Assembly: GCF_001613245.1 (NCBI RefSeq)
Contig: NZ_BDBZ01000020.1
Span: 124,001 to 188,000 of the forward strand
Direction of reading: 5' to 3'
Origin: Nocardia speluncae NBRC 108251
GTDB lineage: Bacteria > Actinomycetota > Actinomycetes > Mycobacteriales > Mycobacteriaceae
DNA length: 64,000 nt
Position numbers and translations under genes: made by a program. Below the pieces are notes generated by a model. The model did no database searches. It was not told the DNA's origin and worked only from the letters and a program-made list of their open reading frames with translations. Positions 1-8,295 of the stretch are shown here, piece by piece; position 1 is the first letter of the stretch; each line of letters begins with the position of its first letter.

Positions 1-1
1 G

Positions 2-442
2 GATATGTTCCTGGGCGGCCGCGCCGACACCGCGAATATCCGACGCGGTATCGCCCCGGTCCGTGAACTCTGGGCAGCAGGGGTACGAACGGCGTTCTCC
101 TCCAACAATATTCGCAACGCCTTTACACCCTATGGCAATGCGGATCTACTCGATATCGGCCTGTTCCTGGCCCAAACCTCGCATCTGGCCGGCGCCGAGG
201 ATCTCACCCGAATACTCGCAATGGCAACCTCCGAAGCCGCCGCCGTGATCGGTATCGCCGACCGTTACGGTCTGCGCGCGGGCGCGGCCGCCGACCTGGT
301 GGTGCTGTCCACACACCGGGTTGCCGACGCACTGCTGGACCGCCCCGACCGCTGCTACGTGATCAAAGGGGGCCGGATCGTCGCGCGGACGACCCGGATC
401 CGGGAGCTGAGCCCTGCGGCCGGCTCCCCGGGCCGGATCTGA
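2..442 (+). CDS. Amidohydrolase / cytosine deaminase-like enzyme, C-terminal part (cut by window edge)
   Basis: This is the last ~146 residues of a cytosine-deaminase-like metal hydrolase; the frame is open to the left edge. Visible features are the stretch FSSNNIRNAFTPYGNADLL, which lines up with the segment around the last metal-ligand Asp in this superfamily, and the terminal strand ADLVVLSTHRVADAL...KGGRIVA, which closes the composite beta domain of amidohydrolases. At the Asp position I read Asn (SNN rather than SDN). This may be a subfamily trait or loss of a ligand; the N-terminal HxH motif lies outside the window. Its place near an amide/ABC cluster suggests a role in breaking down nitrogen compounds, but the genes are not on the same strand. 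Confidence 0.75.
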   Translation, partial: DMFLGGRADTANIRRGIAPVRELWAAGVRTAFSSNNIRNAFTPYGNADLLDIGLFLAQTSHLAGAEDLTRILAMATSEAAAVIGIADRYGLRAGAAADLVVLSTHRVADALLDRPDRCYVIKGGRIVARTTRIRELSPAAGSPGRI

Positions 443-544
443 CGCACGAGAAATCCGGTGGGTCCGCGTCACGTCCGCCTGCCCTACGCCGTCCTATCTG
501 TTGAGCGGCCGACACGGTGCCGATCGAGAGCAGAGGAATCGACC

Positions 545-931
545 ATGAACACAGCGGAAGCGGCGCAGGCGGCGGCAATCTTCTGGGGAATATTTCTGGT
601 GGGCAGTTACTTTCCCGCACTCATCAGCAAACGTTTCCTCTCGGTACTGATGCTGGAGAAGCAGACCGATGGATTCGTCATCATGGCTGCCTCTCTCCAG
701 ATCGTCATCGGGGCGGCGTCACTCGCAGTGAACAATCGGTGGGAACTCGGCCTCGCGGGCATCATCACAGTGCTCGGGTGGATGGCGGTCGTCAAGGGGG
801 TCGGACGGTACATGGCGCTCGGCCTGGCCGAGAAAGCTGCGAAGAACATGCCCGCCGCGGTCGCTTACCCCTACCTACTGATCCACCTCGCTGTCGGGTG
901 CTTCCTCCTCTACCGCGGATTCGTCAACTGA
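545..931 (+). CDS. Small integral membrane protein of unknown function
   Basis: A 128-residue hydrophobic protein with about four predicted membrane segments (roughly residues 8-28, 45-62, 67-86 and 107-126). I chose the ATG at 545 because AGAGGA lies 8 bases upstream; the frame is open further upstream but lacks membrane-protein character. It has an even hydrophobic profile with a short cytosolic loop rich in Lys/Ala (residues ~95-103). I recognise no catalytic motif. It resembles the many short DoxX/DUF-type four-helix membrane proteins only in size and topology, so no function is assigned. The gene stands alone, 102 bases after the amidohydrolase and ~230 bases before the CAP gene. Confidence 0.7.
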   Translation: MNTAEAAQAAAIFWGIFLVGSYFPALISKRFLSVLMLEKQTDGFVIMAASLQIVIGAASLAVNNRWELGLAGIITVLGWMAVVKGVGRYMALGLAEKAAKNMPAAVAYPYLLIHLAVGCFLLYRGFVN

Positions 932-1163
932 CGACTCGGTGCAGTATCCGAATCCGCGCCGACAGCATGTACCAGGAGCCCGCCCTCGACCTGGTTGCGC
1001 CATCTGGAACGTCCTGCCACCGAGCGCACACATCCGGGATTCGAGAAACAGCTCAGCGAGAACCGCTATGCTCGCCTGACTTCGAAACTTCCACAGCCCG
1101 TGGTGTTCTGAGTTCGCTACGGTTCGTCTCCCCTGTGTCCCGCTGTTCCCCTAGGAGATCTTC

Positions 1164-1691
1164 ATGCGTTTCGGACGGTTGGTATCGGCCATTGCCGCGG
1201 TGATGCTCGCGGCGCTCGTCACCGGCGGCGGACCGGCCGCCGGACAGAGCGATTTCACGCAGACCGGGCTCACCGCACACAACAAGCACCGGGCCCAGCA
1301 CGGTTCCCCGGCCATGACCCCGGCCCAGGACCTGAACGACCTGGCCCAGAAATGCGCGGAGTACTACGCCGACAAGGGCACGATCGATCACACCTGCCCA
1401 CACAAGAACGGCGCCGGCGAGAACCTCACCATGGGAACGGGCGCACCCAGCGCGGTGACCCATGTCGAGACAGCCGTGCAGATGTGGTACGACGAGGTCG
1501 CGGACTACAACTACGACAACCCCGGATTCAGTCTCACGACCGGGCATTTCACGCAGGTGGTGTGGAAGGCCAGCACCCGGCTCGGTATCGGCTACGTCGC
1601 GAAGGACAACAGGTTCGTCGTCGTCGCCCTTTACGACCCGCCCGGCAACATGAAGGGGCAGTTCCCGCAGAACGTAGCGCCCCCGAACTGA
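1164..1691 (+). CDS. Secreted CAP/SCP-domain protein
   Basis: A 175-residue exported protein. Residues 1-27 form a Sec signal peptide (Arg near the N-terminus, hydrophobic AIAAVMLAALVTGGG, Ala-x-Gly before the likely cut). The rest is one CAP domain (cysteine-rich secretory/antigen 5/PR-1): HNKHRAQHG at the start, DLAQKCAEYYA, GENLTMGT, the hallmark HFTQVVWK, and a final FVVVALYDPPGN strand. The two His and the Glu expected to line the CAP cavity are present. The predicted location is extracellular or cell wall; proposed roles in the family range from lipid binding to proteolysis, and none is shown here. An ATG preceded by AGGAG at 1153-1157 fixes the start. It is a single gene, convergent with the ABC operon. 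Confidence 0.88.
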   Translation: MRFGRLVSAIAAVMLAALVTGGGPAAGQSDFTQTGLTAHNKHRAQHGSPAMTPAQDLNDLAQKCAEYYADKGTIDHTCPHKNGAGENLTMGTGAPSAVTHVETAVQMWYDEVADYNYDNPGFSLTTGHFTQVVWKASTRLGIGYVAKDNRFVVVALYDPPGNMKGQFPQNVAPPN

Positions 1692-1754
1692 GCCGGTCCG
1701 GTGCCCGACGACGCGCCCGGCACAGCGACCCGCCGTCGCCGAGGCCGGTCGAAT

Positions 1755-2570
1755 TCAGGCGGCTGCCCGGTTGCCCTGGTGGATCAGTGCGTCGATTCGG
1801 CGTTTGTAATCGTTGAATTCCGGAGCGGTCGTATCGCGGTCGCGAGGCAGGTCGATATCGACCACCTCGCGGATATGACCGGCTGTGCCGTGGGCCGTAC
1901 CGCCGGCCATGACCACCACCCGGTCCGACAGGTACACCGCCTCGTCCACACTGTGCGTGACGAATACGACCGTGACACCGGAATCCCGGTGGATCCGGGT
2001 GAGTTCGGCCTGCATATCGGTGCGGGTGAGCGCGTCCAGGGCGCCGAACGGTTCGTCCATCAGCAGCACGGCCGGACGGTTGGCCAGCACCCGGGCGATG
2101 GCTACCCGCTGTTGCATACCGCCGGAGAGTTGGTGCGGGAAAGAGTCGCGCACCCGGGTGAGGCCGACGGTTTCCAGGCAGCGGCCGGTGGTCTCACGGA
2201 TATCGTCGCGGTTCATCCGGGCCTGTTTCGGGCCGTAGGCGACATTCTCGGCGACGGTGAGCCACGGGAAGAGTCCGTAGTCCTGGAAAACGACACCGCG
2301 GTCCGGCCCGGGGCCGGTGATCGGCTCGTCACCGACAGTCACCGAACCTTGTGTGGCCGTGTCGAATCCGGCGAGAATCCGTAGCAGCGTGGACTTTCCG
2401 CATCCGCTGGCGCCCACGATGCAGATAAATTCACCGGCGGCGAAATCGAGCGTGACGCCGTCCACCGCATAACCGGCGGCACCCGGGAACCTCTTACCGA
2501 GCCCGTCGAGCACAATCCGTGCCGGACGATGCGGGCGGCGGCGTGTGGAATAGATCTTCATGGTGATCAC
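1755..2570 (-). CDS. ABC transporter ATP-binding protein (SsuB/TauB/NrtD type)
   Basis: Cytoplasmic ATPase of an importer, 271 residues. It has Walker A GASGCGKST, the Q-loop context VVFQDYGLFPWLTVAENVAYG, the ABC signature LSGGMQQR, Walker B VLLMDEPFGALD and the switch His in VTHSVDEA. Sequence style matches the nitrate/sulfonate/taurine ATPase subfamily. It is the last gene of the operon, 58 bases after the permease stop. The GTG at 2568-2570 and the ATG three codons later (2559-2561) are both possible starts; the second gives MKIYSTRRR. With the permease and lipoprotein upstream it forms a complete importer, presumably for an amide-type or related small nitrogen compound that the two amide hydrolases then cleave. 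Confidence 0.9.
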   Translation of the reverse strand: MITMKIYSTRRRPHRPARIVLDGLGKRFPGAAGYAVDGVTLDFAAGEFICIVGASGCGKSTLLRILAGFDTATQGSVTVGDEPITGPGPDRGVVFQDYGLFPWLTVAENVAYGPKQARMNRDDIRETTGRCLETVGLTRVRDSFPHQLSGGMQQRVAIARVLANRPAVLLMDEPFGALDALTRTDMQAELTRIHRDSGVTVVFVTHSVDEAVYLSDRVVVMAGGTAHGTAGHIREVVDIDLPRDRDTTAPEFNDYKRRIDALIHQGNRAAA

Positions 2571-2628
2571 CCGATCTGTACGGAAATGGACACCCCGGAG
2601 GGCTGGACCGGACCGCTGGATTTCCTTG

Positions 2629-3534
2629 TCACGGGAGCAGCGGGCGGCGGCCGGCGACGAGGCGGACGGCCAGCATCAGGATCCGGTCGGCCAGGAATCC
2701 CGCCAGGCCGATCACGATCATGACCGCGACGATGAGGTCGGTGCGTGACTGTTCGCGGGCCTGGGTGATCAACGCGCCGAGACCCACCCGGATACCGACG
2801 GTTTCGCCGACCACCAGGATCACCCAGGAGAGGCCGAGCGCGATGCGGAGCCCGGAGACGATACTGGGCATCGCGGCCGGAAGCACCACCTTGTACAGGG
2901 TTTGCGCGGGCGGGGTGCCCAGCATCGCCGCGGCTTCGAACAAGCGTTGCGGTACCGCCCGCACACCGGCCGTGGTGTTGATCAGGATCGAGAACACCGC
3001 GGCCAGGAAAACCAGGAAGATGGTCGCGCGGTCACCGAAACCGATGATCAGCAGGGACAGCGGTGCCCACGCCGTCACCGGGATCGGGCGCACCAGGCCG
3101 AGGGTCGGTTCGAGCATCCGGTTGACGGTCCGCGACCGGCCCATCAGGATCCCGAGAGGTACCGCCACGGCCGCCGCGATGGCGAAACCCTGGACGACCC
3201 GCAGCGTGCTGGCATACAGATGCCACCACAGTGTGCCGCTGTAACTGTCGTCGACGATGCCGCCGACCGCGAGATCGGCGAGCCGGCGCGCCACCTCGTA
3301 CGGGGTGGGCAGGAATTGCATCTGGATACCGAACGGCAGCGTCCAAGCACCGGCGACACCGCGATCCCACAGGAGCAGCACCAGCAGCGGTACCGGCAGC
3401 GCCCACAGCAGTGACACCGCTCGCGCGCGGTAACGGGCGCGCCGCGCCGCGGTATCCACCGGTTCGCCGGCGCCCGGCCCGGATTCCCGCTGCGGTCGAT
3501 CGGTCGTCGCGGTACCCGCTTGCACGGTGGTCAT
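2629..3534 (-). CDS. ABC transporter permease (SsuC/TauC type)
   Basis: Membrane subunit of the importer, 301 residues. I set the start at the ATG 3532-3534, which overlaps the stop of the binding-protein gene as ATGA; the frame runs further upstream, but that part lies inside the previous gene. A first helix (~residues 42-60) is followed by a periplasmic loop and five more helices. The EAA-type loop that docks the ATPase is seen in EAAAMLGTPPAQTLYKVVLP followed by AMPSIVSGLRIALG. It belongs to the binding-protein-dependent transport inner membrane family (nitrate/sulfonate group). Translational coupling to the lipoprotein gene indicates a shared transcript. Confidence 0.9.
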   Translation of the reverse strand: MTTVQAGTATTDRPQRESGPGAGEPVDTAARRARYRARAVSLLWALPVPLLVLLLWDRGVAGAWTLPFGIQMQFLPTPYEVARRLADLAVGGIVDDSYSGTLWWHLYASTLRVVQGFAIAAAVAVPLGILMGRSRTVNRMLEPTLGLVRPIPVTAWAPLSLLIIGFGDRATIFLVFLAAVFSILINTTAGVRAVPQRLFEAAAMLGTPPAQTLYKVVLPAAMPSIVSGLRIALGLSWVILVVGETVGIRVGLGALITQAREQSRTDLIVAVMIVIGLAGFLADRILMLAVRLVAGRRPLLP

Positions 3535-4505
3535 CGCTGGGTTTCCGCGGTGTCGAGGAAATCGGTCCGGAAGACCTTCGTCATATCCGGAGCGCTCGGC
3601 AACTGGTCGAATTCGACCATCTGCCGGGCCAGTTCGGTGACCCGCTGCCGGTATTCGTCGTCGAGCTGCCAGCGCAGATCGACGTTCTCGATGGCGATAT
3701 CGGTAACCGCGCGGTCCAGCCCGAAGGTTTCGACCAGCCCGGCCGCCCACGCATCGCGGTCACCCTTCATGAACTCGATGGCGCGGATGAAGGACGCCAC
3801 CGTTTCCTGCGCCCGATCGGGCTGTTCTTCGAGGAACCGGCCGTTTCCGCCGAGGACGATATTGGTGGCGCCGATCGGCGTCTCGTAGGGCGAGAGGATC
3901 TGGTGCGCACCCGCCTGCCGGGCGATCGACACCCCCATCTCGGCGCTGAGGAAAGCATCCACCCGGCCCGCGGTGTAGGCACCGGCCATATCCGAGTACG
4001 CCAGGTTCACCAATTGCACATCGGTTTCCGGGTCGAGACCGTGCGCGGCCAAGGTGAGCTTCAACGCGATCTCCTGCGAGGACCCGGCCGGGAAGCCGAT
4101 CCGCCGACCCCGCAGATCCTGCGCGGTACGCAGCTCCGGCCGGCCCACGAAGCCGGATCCGCCGTCGGACGCCGAGGCGATGATCCGCACATCCTGCTCC
4201 GCGGCGACACCGGCGAGCATGGCCGGCGCGCCCAGAACGCCGATATCGACGGCACCGGAGGCCAGCGCGTTCTTGATATCCGGGGAGTTCTCGAACAGGA
4301 CGATTTCGTAATTCGTGCCCGCCGGAGCGAACTGCTGCATGAAGTACGGGGCGTACAGGTGAGGCTGGCCGCGCAGGGTCCCGATCCGGACGGCTTCCGG
4401 ATCACCGCCGACGCTGTCGGGGGTGGAAATACAGCCGGTCAGCCCGGCGACGGCCAGTACCAGCGCGCCGATTATCGAGAAAACCCGGCGAAGTGGATGT
4501 TTCAT
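3531..4505 (-). CDS. ABC transporter substrate-binding lipoprotein
   Basis: A 324-residue exported lipoprotein. The signal peptide ends in the lipobox LTGC (Cys 25), so the mature protein should be lipid-anchored outside the membrane. The rest fits the SsuA/TauA/NMT1-like binding fold: an early RIGTLRGQPHLYAPYF strand-helix, DIGVLGAPAMLAGVA, LRGRRIGFPAGSSQEIAL, and the inter-lobe AYTAGRVDAFLSAE. These transporters bind sulfonates, nitrate, amides or pyrimidine precursors; the ligand cannot be read from sequence. Its position between an amidase and the permease, with ATGA overlaps on both sides, suggests that the ligand is the substrate of the amide hydrolases. Confidence 0.88.
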   Translation of the reverse strand: MKHPLRRVFSIIGALVLAVAGLTGCISTPDSVGGDPEAVRIGTLRGQPHLYAPYFMQQFAPAGTNYEIVLFENSPDIKNALASGAVDIGVLGAPAMLAGVAAEQDVRIIASASDGGSGFVGRPELRTAQDLRGRRIGFPAGSSQEIALKLTLAAHGLDPETDVQLVNLAYSDMAGAYTAGRVDAFLSAEMGVSIARQAGAHQILSPYETPIGATNIVLGGNGRFLEEQPDRAQETVASFIRAIEFMKGDRDAWAAGLVETFGLDRAVTDIAIENVDLRWQLDDEYRQRVTELARQMVEFDQLPSAPDMTKVFRTDFLDTAETQR

Positions 4506-5764
4506 ACTGCTTCCTCACTGTGCGGCGACCCCTCGGCCGGAACAGCGGCGATGCTGTGTGCGAGATGGATCAGGGAACGGTCGGTGCCCGGTGCGCCCAC
4601 CAGGCACAATCCGCTGGGTCCGCCCTCATCGCGGCCCAGCGGCAGGGTCACCGCGGGCAGGCCCGCGATCGACGCGAGACAGGTCAGGCGCAGGGTGCGC
4701 CGCCGAGTCGTCTCGTGTATCCCGGGTCCCGCCCTGCGCGGCGGCGGTGGGGTCGCGGCGGCCGGGAGCACCAGGGCCCGGTCGCCGAGTGTGGTCCGGA
4801 TATGGTCTGCGGCAGCGTTCAACTGAGTGCGGGCGGCCGCCGCCTGTCCAGCGGTCACGGTGGCAGCGAAAGCGAAGCGCTCTGCCACATCCGGTTCCAG
4901 AGCATCGGGATGGGTGGATATCCACTTCCCGTGATTCGCCCATGCCTCGTGGGCTTGGACTACGCGGAATGCGGCGAGCCATTCGTCATGCGGGCACAGA
5001 TCGATCGGCCGGGCACCCAGTTCCTCGGCCACCGCTCGGACCGCCGCCGCGATCGCGGGGTCGGCCCGGTCGCACAACCGGTGGTCGATTGCGAAACCGG
5101 CCGGTGTCGCGGTATCCGGGTCCAGCAGGCAGTCCGCGACAGCGGCCAGCGTTGCGCCGGCCGCGGTGACCCACCCGACGGTGTCGAACGACTGCGCCAG
5201 CGGCAGCAGTCCGACTGTGCCGATTCGCCGATGGGTCGTGCGGATTCCCCACAACCCCTGATAGGCGGCCGGTACCCGGATGGATCCGGCGGTATCGGTA
5301 CCCAGCCCGATATCCACTTCGCCGCGTGCCACCGCGACAGCCGGCCCGCTGGTGGAGCCGCCCGGAATACGTTCGGGTGCAGCCGGATTGACGGGCATTC
5401 CGTATCGGCCGTTGCTGCCGGTGAGGCTATAAGCGAATTCGTCGGTGTGCGCGATTCCGGTGATCCGGGCCCCGGCCGCCAGTAATCGCGCGACCGCAGC
5501 GGCATGTTCGGTGGCCGGCCGCTGATCCCGTGCATAAGCCGGGATTCCGGCGCCGACGGGGAATCCCGCCACCGCGTACAGGTCCTTCACCGCCACGGTG
5601 CGGCCGGTCAGCGGCCCCGGGGAGGTCGCGTCGACGAGCGGTGACCCACGATGCCGCCAGACCGTGCTATCGGTTCCCCGAGCGTCGCCGTTCCACGGGC
5701 GGGCAGCTGCGGAATCGGCATGACCCGCAATTGCCCGAGCCGAGAGTTCGCCGCGCGCTGTCAT
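4502..5764 (-). CDS. Amidase signature family hydrolase
   Basis: A 420-residue cytosolic amidase. The Ser-cisSer-Lys catalytic set is visible: Lys60 in TVAVKDLY, cis-Ser137 in PGGSTSGPA, and nucleophile Ser161 in GTDTAGSIRVPAA. The glycine-rich segment is GGSTSGPA rather than the more common GGSSGGSA, so the oxyanion loop may be unusual. The length is slightly below the usual 450-500, with a short C-terminus. Start: the ATG at 5762-5764 overlaps the stop of the formamidase gene (ATGA); the open frame extends upstream only inside that gene. It is expected to hydrolyse a carboxamide to acid and ammonia, acting with the neighbouring formamidase and importer. Substrate unknown. Confidence 0.9.
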   Translation of the reverse strand: MTARGELSARAIAGHADSAAARPWNGDARGTDSTVWRHRGSPLVDATSPGPLTGRTVAVKDLYAVAGFPVGAGIPAYARDQRPATEHAAAVARLLAAGARITGIAHTDEFAYSLTGSNGRYGMPVNPAAPERIPGGSTSGPAVAVARGEVDIGLGTDTAGSIRVPAAYQGLWGIRTTHRRIGTVGLLPLAQSFDTVGWVTAAGATLAAVADCLLDPDTATPAGFAIDHRLCDRADPAIAAAVRAVAEELGARPIDLCPHDEWLAAFRVVQAHEAWANHGKWISTHPDALEPDVAERFAFAATVTAGQAAAARTQLNAAADHIRTTLGDRALVLPAAATPPPPRRAGPGIHETTRRRTLRLTCLASIAGLPAVTLPLGRDEGGPSGLCLVGAPGTDRSLIHLAHSIAAVPAEGSPHSEEAV

Positions 5765-6912
5765 CGGATCCGCTCCAGGATGCGGCGGGCGAACACGGTA
5801 TCCGTGCCCGCGCCGAAATCGGAGCGCCGGATCATCGCGTGCACTCCACGTACCTGGTCGACGGCCTGCGAGATCGTGAAATCTGCGGCGGCGCTGAGGT
5901 ACAGATAAGCCTGCCTGGGATCGGCTTCGAAGAGGCCCGCCACCAGGTCGACGGCGTGGGTGACGCACAGTTCGAGCGCGGTGTTCAGGTCGGGATGCAT
6001 ACCGGTGGGAATGAGCAATCCGTGCGCGGCGGCGAACGGCCCGATCCGGCCACCGAACCCACCGGCGATCTCCGCCGCCGGTATCAGGTCCACGGTGAGC
6101 GTCGCGCGCAGCGGCGCCTCCAGCGCGGTCAGCGCCACCTCACCGTCACCCTGCGCGAAATGCGGATCGCCGATATAGAGAAGGGCTTCGGGAACTTGGA
6201 CCGGCAGGAACAGGGTCGCGCCGGCGGTGAGGAGTTTGACGTCGATATTGCCGCCGTGTGGGCCGGGTGGGACGGAACCGACGCGGGTGCCGGTATCGGT
6301 GGCCACGCCGATGATCCCCAGGAACGGGGCCAGCGGGAACACTGCGCTCCCGGACCGGCCCGCGGTATCGAGCGGTAGTTCCCCGAACCAGCGGCCTTCC
6401 CGGTCGTGGACCCGGCAGAACTGCCCGTAGTCACCGTCGAATCCCGGCCGGCCGGCCAGGACGCCGCGACCGTGCCGGGTCGACACCACGCCGTAGGGCG
6501 CGCGCATGGTCAGGTCATCGATGCGTACAGCCAGCAGGTCCCCAGGGCGCGCACCGGATACGGCGATCGGGCCGGTGACGATATGCGGCCCGGCCCCGGA
6601 CTCACGCCGGCCTTGCGCTGTCACCTCGACGGCATCGGCGAGTACCTCCGCACGGTGTACGCCGTGGCGCCCGAAGTACCGCACCGGGTCCGAACCCTGG
6701 TCTTCGAGGATGCCCTCGTGACTGACCGTGTCGACGACCACCGCGGTCCCCGGGTCCACCGTGGCGACCGCGGTATCCGTACGACACGGCAGCCGGCCCC
6801 AGAGCACCTTGCCGGGGTCTGCCGGTATGTACACCGCGGCGGGGTCGATTCCCGAATCCGGCTGCAACACCGGGAATGCGGCAGCGAAATCCTGCCCGAT
6901 CAGTGCCGTCAC
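5761..6912 (-). CDS. Acetamidase/formamidase family protein
   Basis: A 383-residue enzyme of the FmdA/AmdA family, which releases ammonia from short amides. Motifs include the early DTVSHEG, the conserved GPIAVSGARPGDLLAV, the PHGGNIDVKLLTAGATLFLPV block, GDPHFAQGDGEVALTALE and the C-terminal DLVAGLFEADPRQAYLYLSAAADFTISQAVD. It is the first gene of the minus-strand operon. I chose GTG 6910-6912 as start because GAGGAGG sits 5 bases upstream; another in-frame start 14 codons further out would bury that site. A TGGTCGGACCA palindrome lies 14 bases upstream, so the divergent GntR protein probably represses this operon. The next gene starts within its stop codon. Confidence 0.9.
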   Translation of the reverse strand: MTALIGQDFAAAFPVLQPDSGIDPAAVYIPADPGKVLWGRLPCRTDTAVATVDPGTAVVVDTVSHEGILEDQGSDPVRYFGRHGVHRAEVLADAVEVTAQGRRESGAGPHIVTGPIAVSGARPGDLLAVRIDDLTMRAPYGVVSTRHGRGVLAGRPGFDGDYGQFCRVHDREGRWFGELPLDTAGRSGSAVFPLAPFLGIIGVATDTGTRVGSVPPGPHGGNIDVKLLTAGATLFLPVQVPEALLYIGDPHFAQGDGEVALTALEAPLRATLTVDLIPAAEIAGGFGGRIGPFAAAHGLLIPTGMHPDLNTALELCVTHAVDLVAGLFEADPRQAYLYLSAAADFTISQAVDQVRGVHAMIRRSDFGAGTDTVFARRILERIR

Positions 6913-6926
6913 CGCGACCTCCTCAT

Positions 6927-6937
6927 TGGTCGGACCA
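6927..6937. promoter_or_regulatory. Candidate FCD/GntR operator upstream of the amide operon
   Basis: TGGTCGGACCA is a perfect palindrome of the TGGTCnGACCA form known for FadR/PdhR-like (FCD subfamily) GntR regulators. It sits just upstream of the ribosome site of the formamidase gene. A half site (TGGTCGG on the minus strand) follows at 6947-6953. A near-identical site lies next to the regulator gene at 7141. Confidence 0.6.
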
Positions 6938-7140
6938 CCTGATGCACCGACCATAAGAGCCCGTGGCGCCCTCGGCGAGCGGGGCGACGGAACGTAACGG
7001 CCGATTTACCGCCGGGCAACACGGCACCGAAAAGCACTGGATATCGGTAACTTTCCCGAATCAATCGGATACGTCACCGGCACGCGGCGATACCCCCGGA
7101 GCTGATACGTTGTAGCCCTTCCGAAGCAGTCGCCGGGTAT

Positions 7141-7151
7141 TGGTCCGACCT
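7141..7151. promoter_or_regulatory. Candidate autoregulatory operator of the GntR gene
   Basis: TGGTCCGACCT matches TGGTCnGACCA at 10 of 11 positions and lies 58 bases before the regulator start. Paired with the perfect copy at 6927, it suggests that one protein controls both divergent transcripts. Confidence 0.5.
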
Positions 7152-7208
7152 CTTGTCGCTCCTCCGGCCGCCCTATTCGCTTCCGGGACGCGAAACCAGG
7201 AGGGACCC

Positions 7209-7904
7209 ATGACTTCCGCTTCGATACCACCGATGCGCCGTCCCGCGCGCAGCGTCGGCGCCGAGGTCGCGGCACATCTGGAACGCCTGATCATCAGCGG
7301 TGAACTACGCGCCGGTGATCGACTCCCACCGGAACGGGAACTTGCCGCGAACCTGAACGTTTCCCGCTCGTCGCTACGCGAGGCGATGTTCGAACTGGAA
7401 TCGAAGAAGCTCGTACAACGCCGGCAGGGCAGCGGCAGCACGGTGGCCGAGATACCCCGCACGGCTGCGGAACTGTACGGCAACCTGGCCGGAATCGACG
7501 TCGAGCTCGGTTACGCAACCGAACTCCGTCATCTCGTGGAGCCACGGATCGCGGAATTGGCCGCATTGCGGGCGGCCGAATCGAATCTGCTGTCCCTCGG
7601 TGAAGTGCTCGCACGGTCACACGGCACCCTCTCACCCGAAGAGTCGATGCGACTCGATATCGAATTCCACACTCTGCTCGCCCATGCTGCCCAGAACCCG
7701 CTGTTGGTCACGCTGTGCACCATGACCACGGAATGGACCCACCGGACCCGGATCCTGTCCCATCGCACCGCGCTCGGTCGCCGGATTTCCGCCCAGGGGC
7801 ACGAAACGATCTACCGTGCGGCCTCCGAACACGACGGCCCCGCTGCCGCTGCGGCGATGCAACAGCATTTGCGGGAGGTTCGTGAGGTCAGCGCCGGCCT
7901 GTGA
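7209..7904 (+). CDS. GntR family regulator, FCD (FadR) subfamily
   Basis: A 231-residue DNA-binding protein. The winged helix spans about residues 14-80 (GAEVAAHLERLIISGELRAG, LPPERELAANLNVSRSSLREA, QRRQGSGSTVAE), followed by an all-helical FCD ligand domain with the metal-type His residues (DIEFHTLL... and a late HETIYRA... ...MQQHLREV). Start: ATG 7209 behind AGGAGGG; the longer in-frame start would lie upstream of the operator. Transcribed away from the amide operon, with operator-like sites beside both genes, it is the likely ligand-responsive repressor of amide uptake and hydrolysis and of itself. The inducer is not predictable from sequence. Confidence 0.88.
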   Translation: MTSASIPPMRRPARSVGAEVAAHLERLIISGELRAGDRLPPERELAANLNVSRSSLREAMFELESKKLVQRRQGSGSTVAEIPRTAAELYGNLAGIDVELGYATELRHLVEPRIAELAALRAAESNLLSLGEVLARSHGTLSPEESMRLDIEFHTLLAHAAQNPLLVTLCTMTTEWTHRTRILSHRTALGRRISAQGHETIYRAASEHDGPAAAAAMQQHLREVREVSAGL

Positions 7905-7949
7905 CCGGACGATTCCCGACCCGGCGGTTTTCGCCTCGACTCCGACTGA

Positions 7950-8237
7950 TCACTGATTCCCCGACGGCGGGCTTTCGTCCACGACCCGGCAGTAGCTCGA
8001 CCGGAAGGGTTGCAGTAGGGCGCGCATGAATGCGGCACCGTCCTCCGGCGGAATCCGGCGCGGCGAGTCCGGCAATTCGACACCATGTGTGTACCAGCGC
8101 TGAGCCGTGCCGCACCGGTCCGGGTCGATCACGACCAGCTCTGCACGCCCAGCCACCAGGTGGAATTCCGCGACACGGTGCGGGTCCCAGGTGCCCATGT
8201 CGTATACGGCTATCAGAGTCGGCACGGATGCAGCCAT
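7950..8237 (-). CDS. Hypothetical 95-residue protein
   Basis: A short mixed alpha/beta protein with no signal peptide or membrane segment. It opens with TLIAVYDMGTWD and carries AEFHLVAGRAELVVIDPDRC in the middle; the C-terminus ends in polar residues. I do not recognise the family. It lies 58 bases downstream of the kinase-fold gene on the same strand, so the two may be co-transcribed and function together. AGGGAG upstream of ATG 8237 is rather far (about 13 bases), leaving the start slightly uncertain. Confidence 0.5.
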   Translation of the reverse strand: MAASVPTLIAVYDMGTWDPHRVAEFHLVAGRAELVVIDPDRCGTAQRWYTHGVELPDSPRRIPPEDGAAFMRALLQPFRSSYCRVVDESPPSGNQ

Positions 8238-8295
8238 ACTGACCGACGCTCCCTTCCGATGATATGAAGTATCCGAAAACCCACCAGGGTCGCTG

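Noticed and set aside
3231..4826. A 531-codon plus-strand frame
   Set aside because: Runs antisense through permease, lipoprotein and amidase genes, which have full family motifs.
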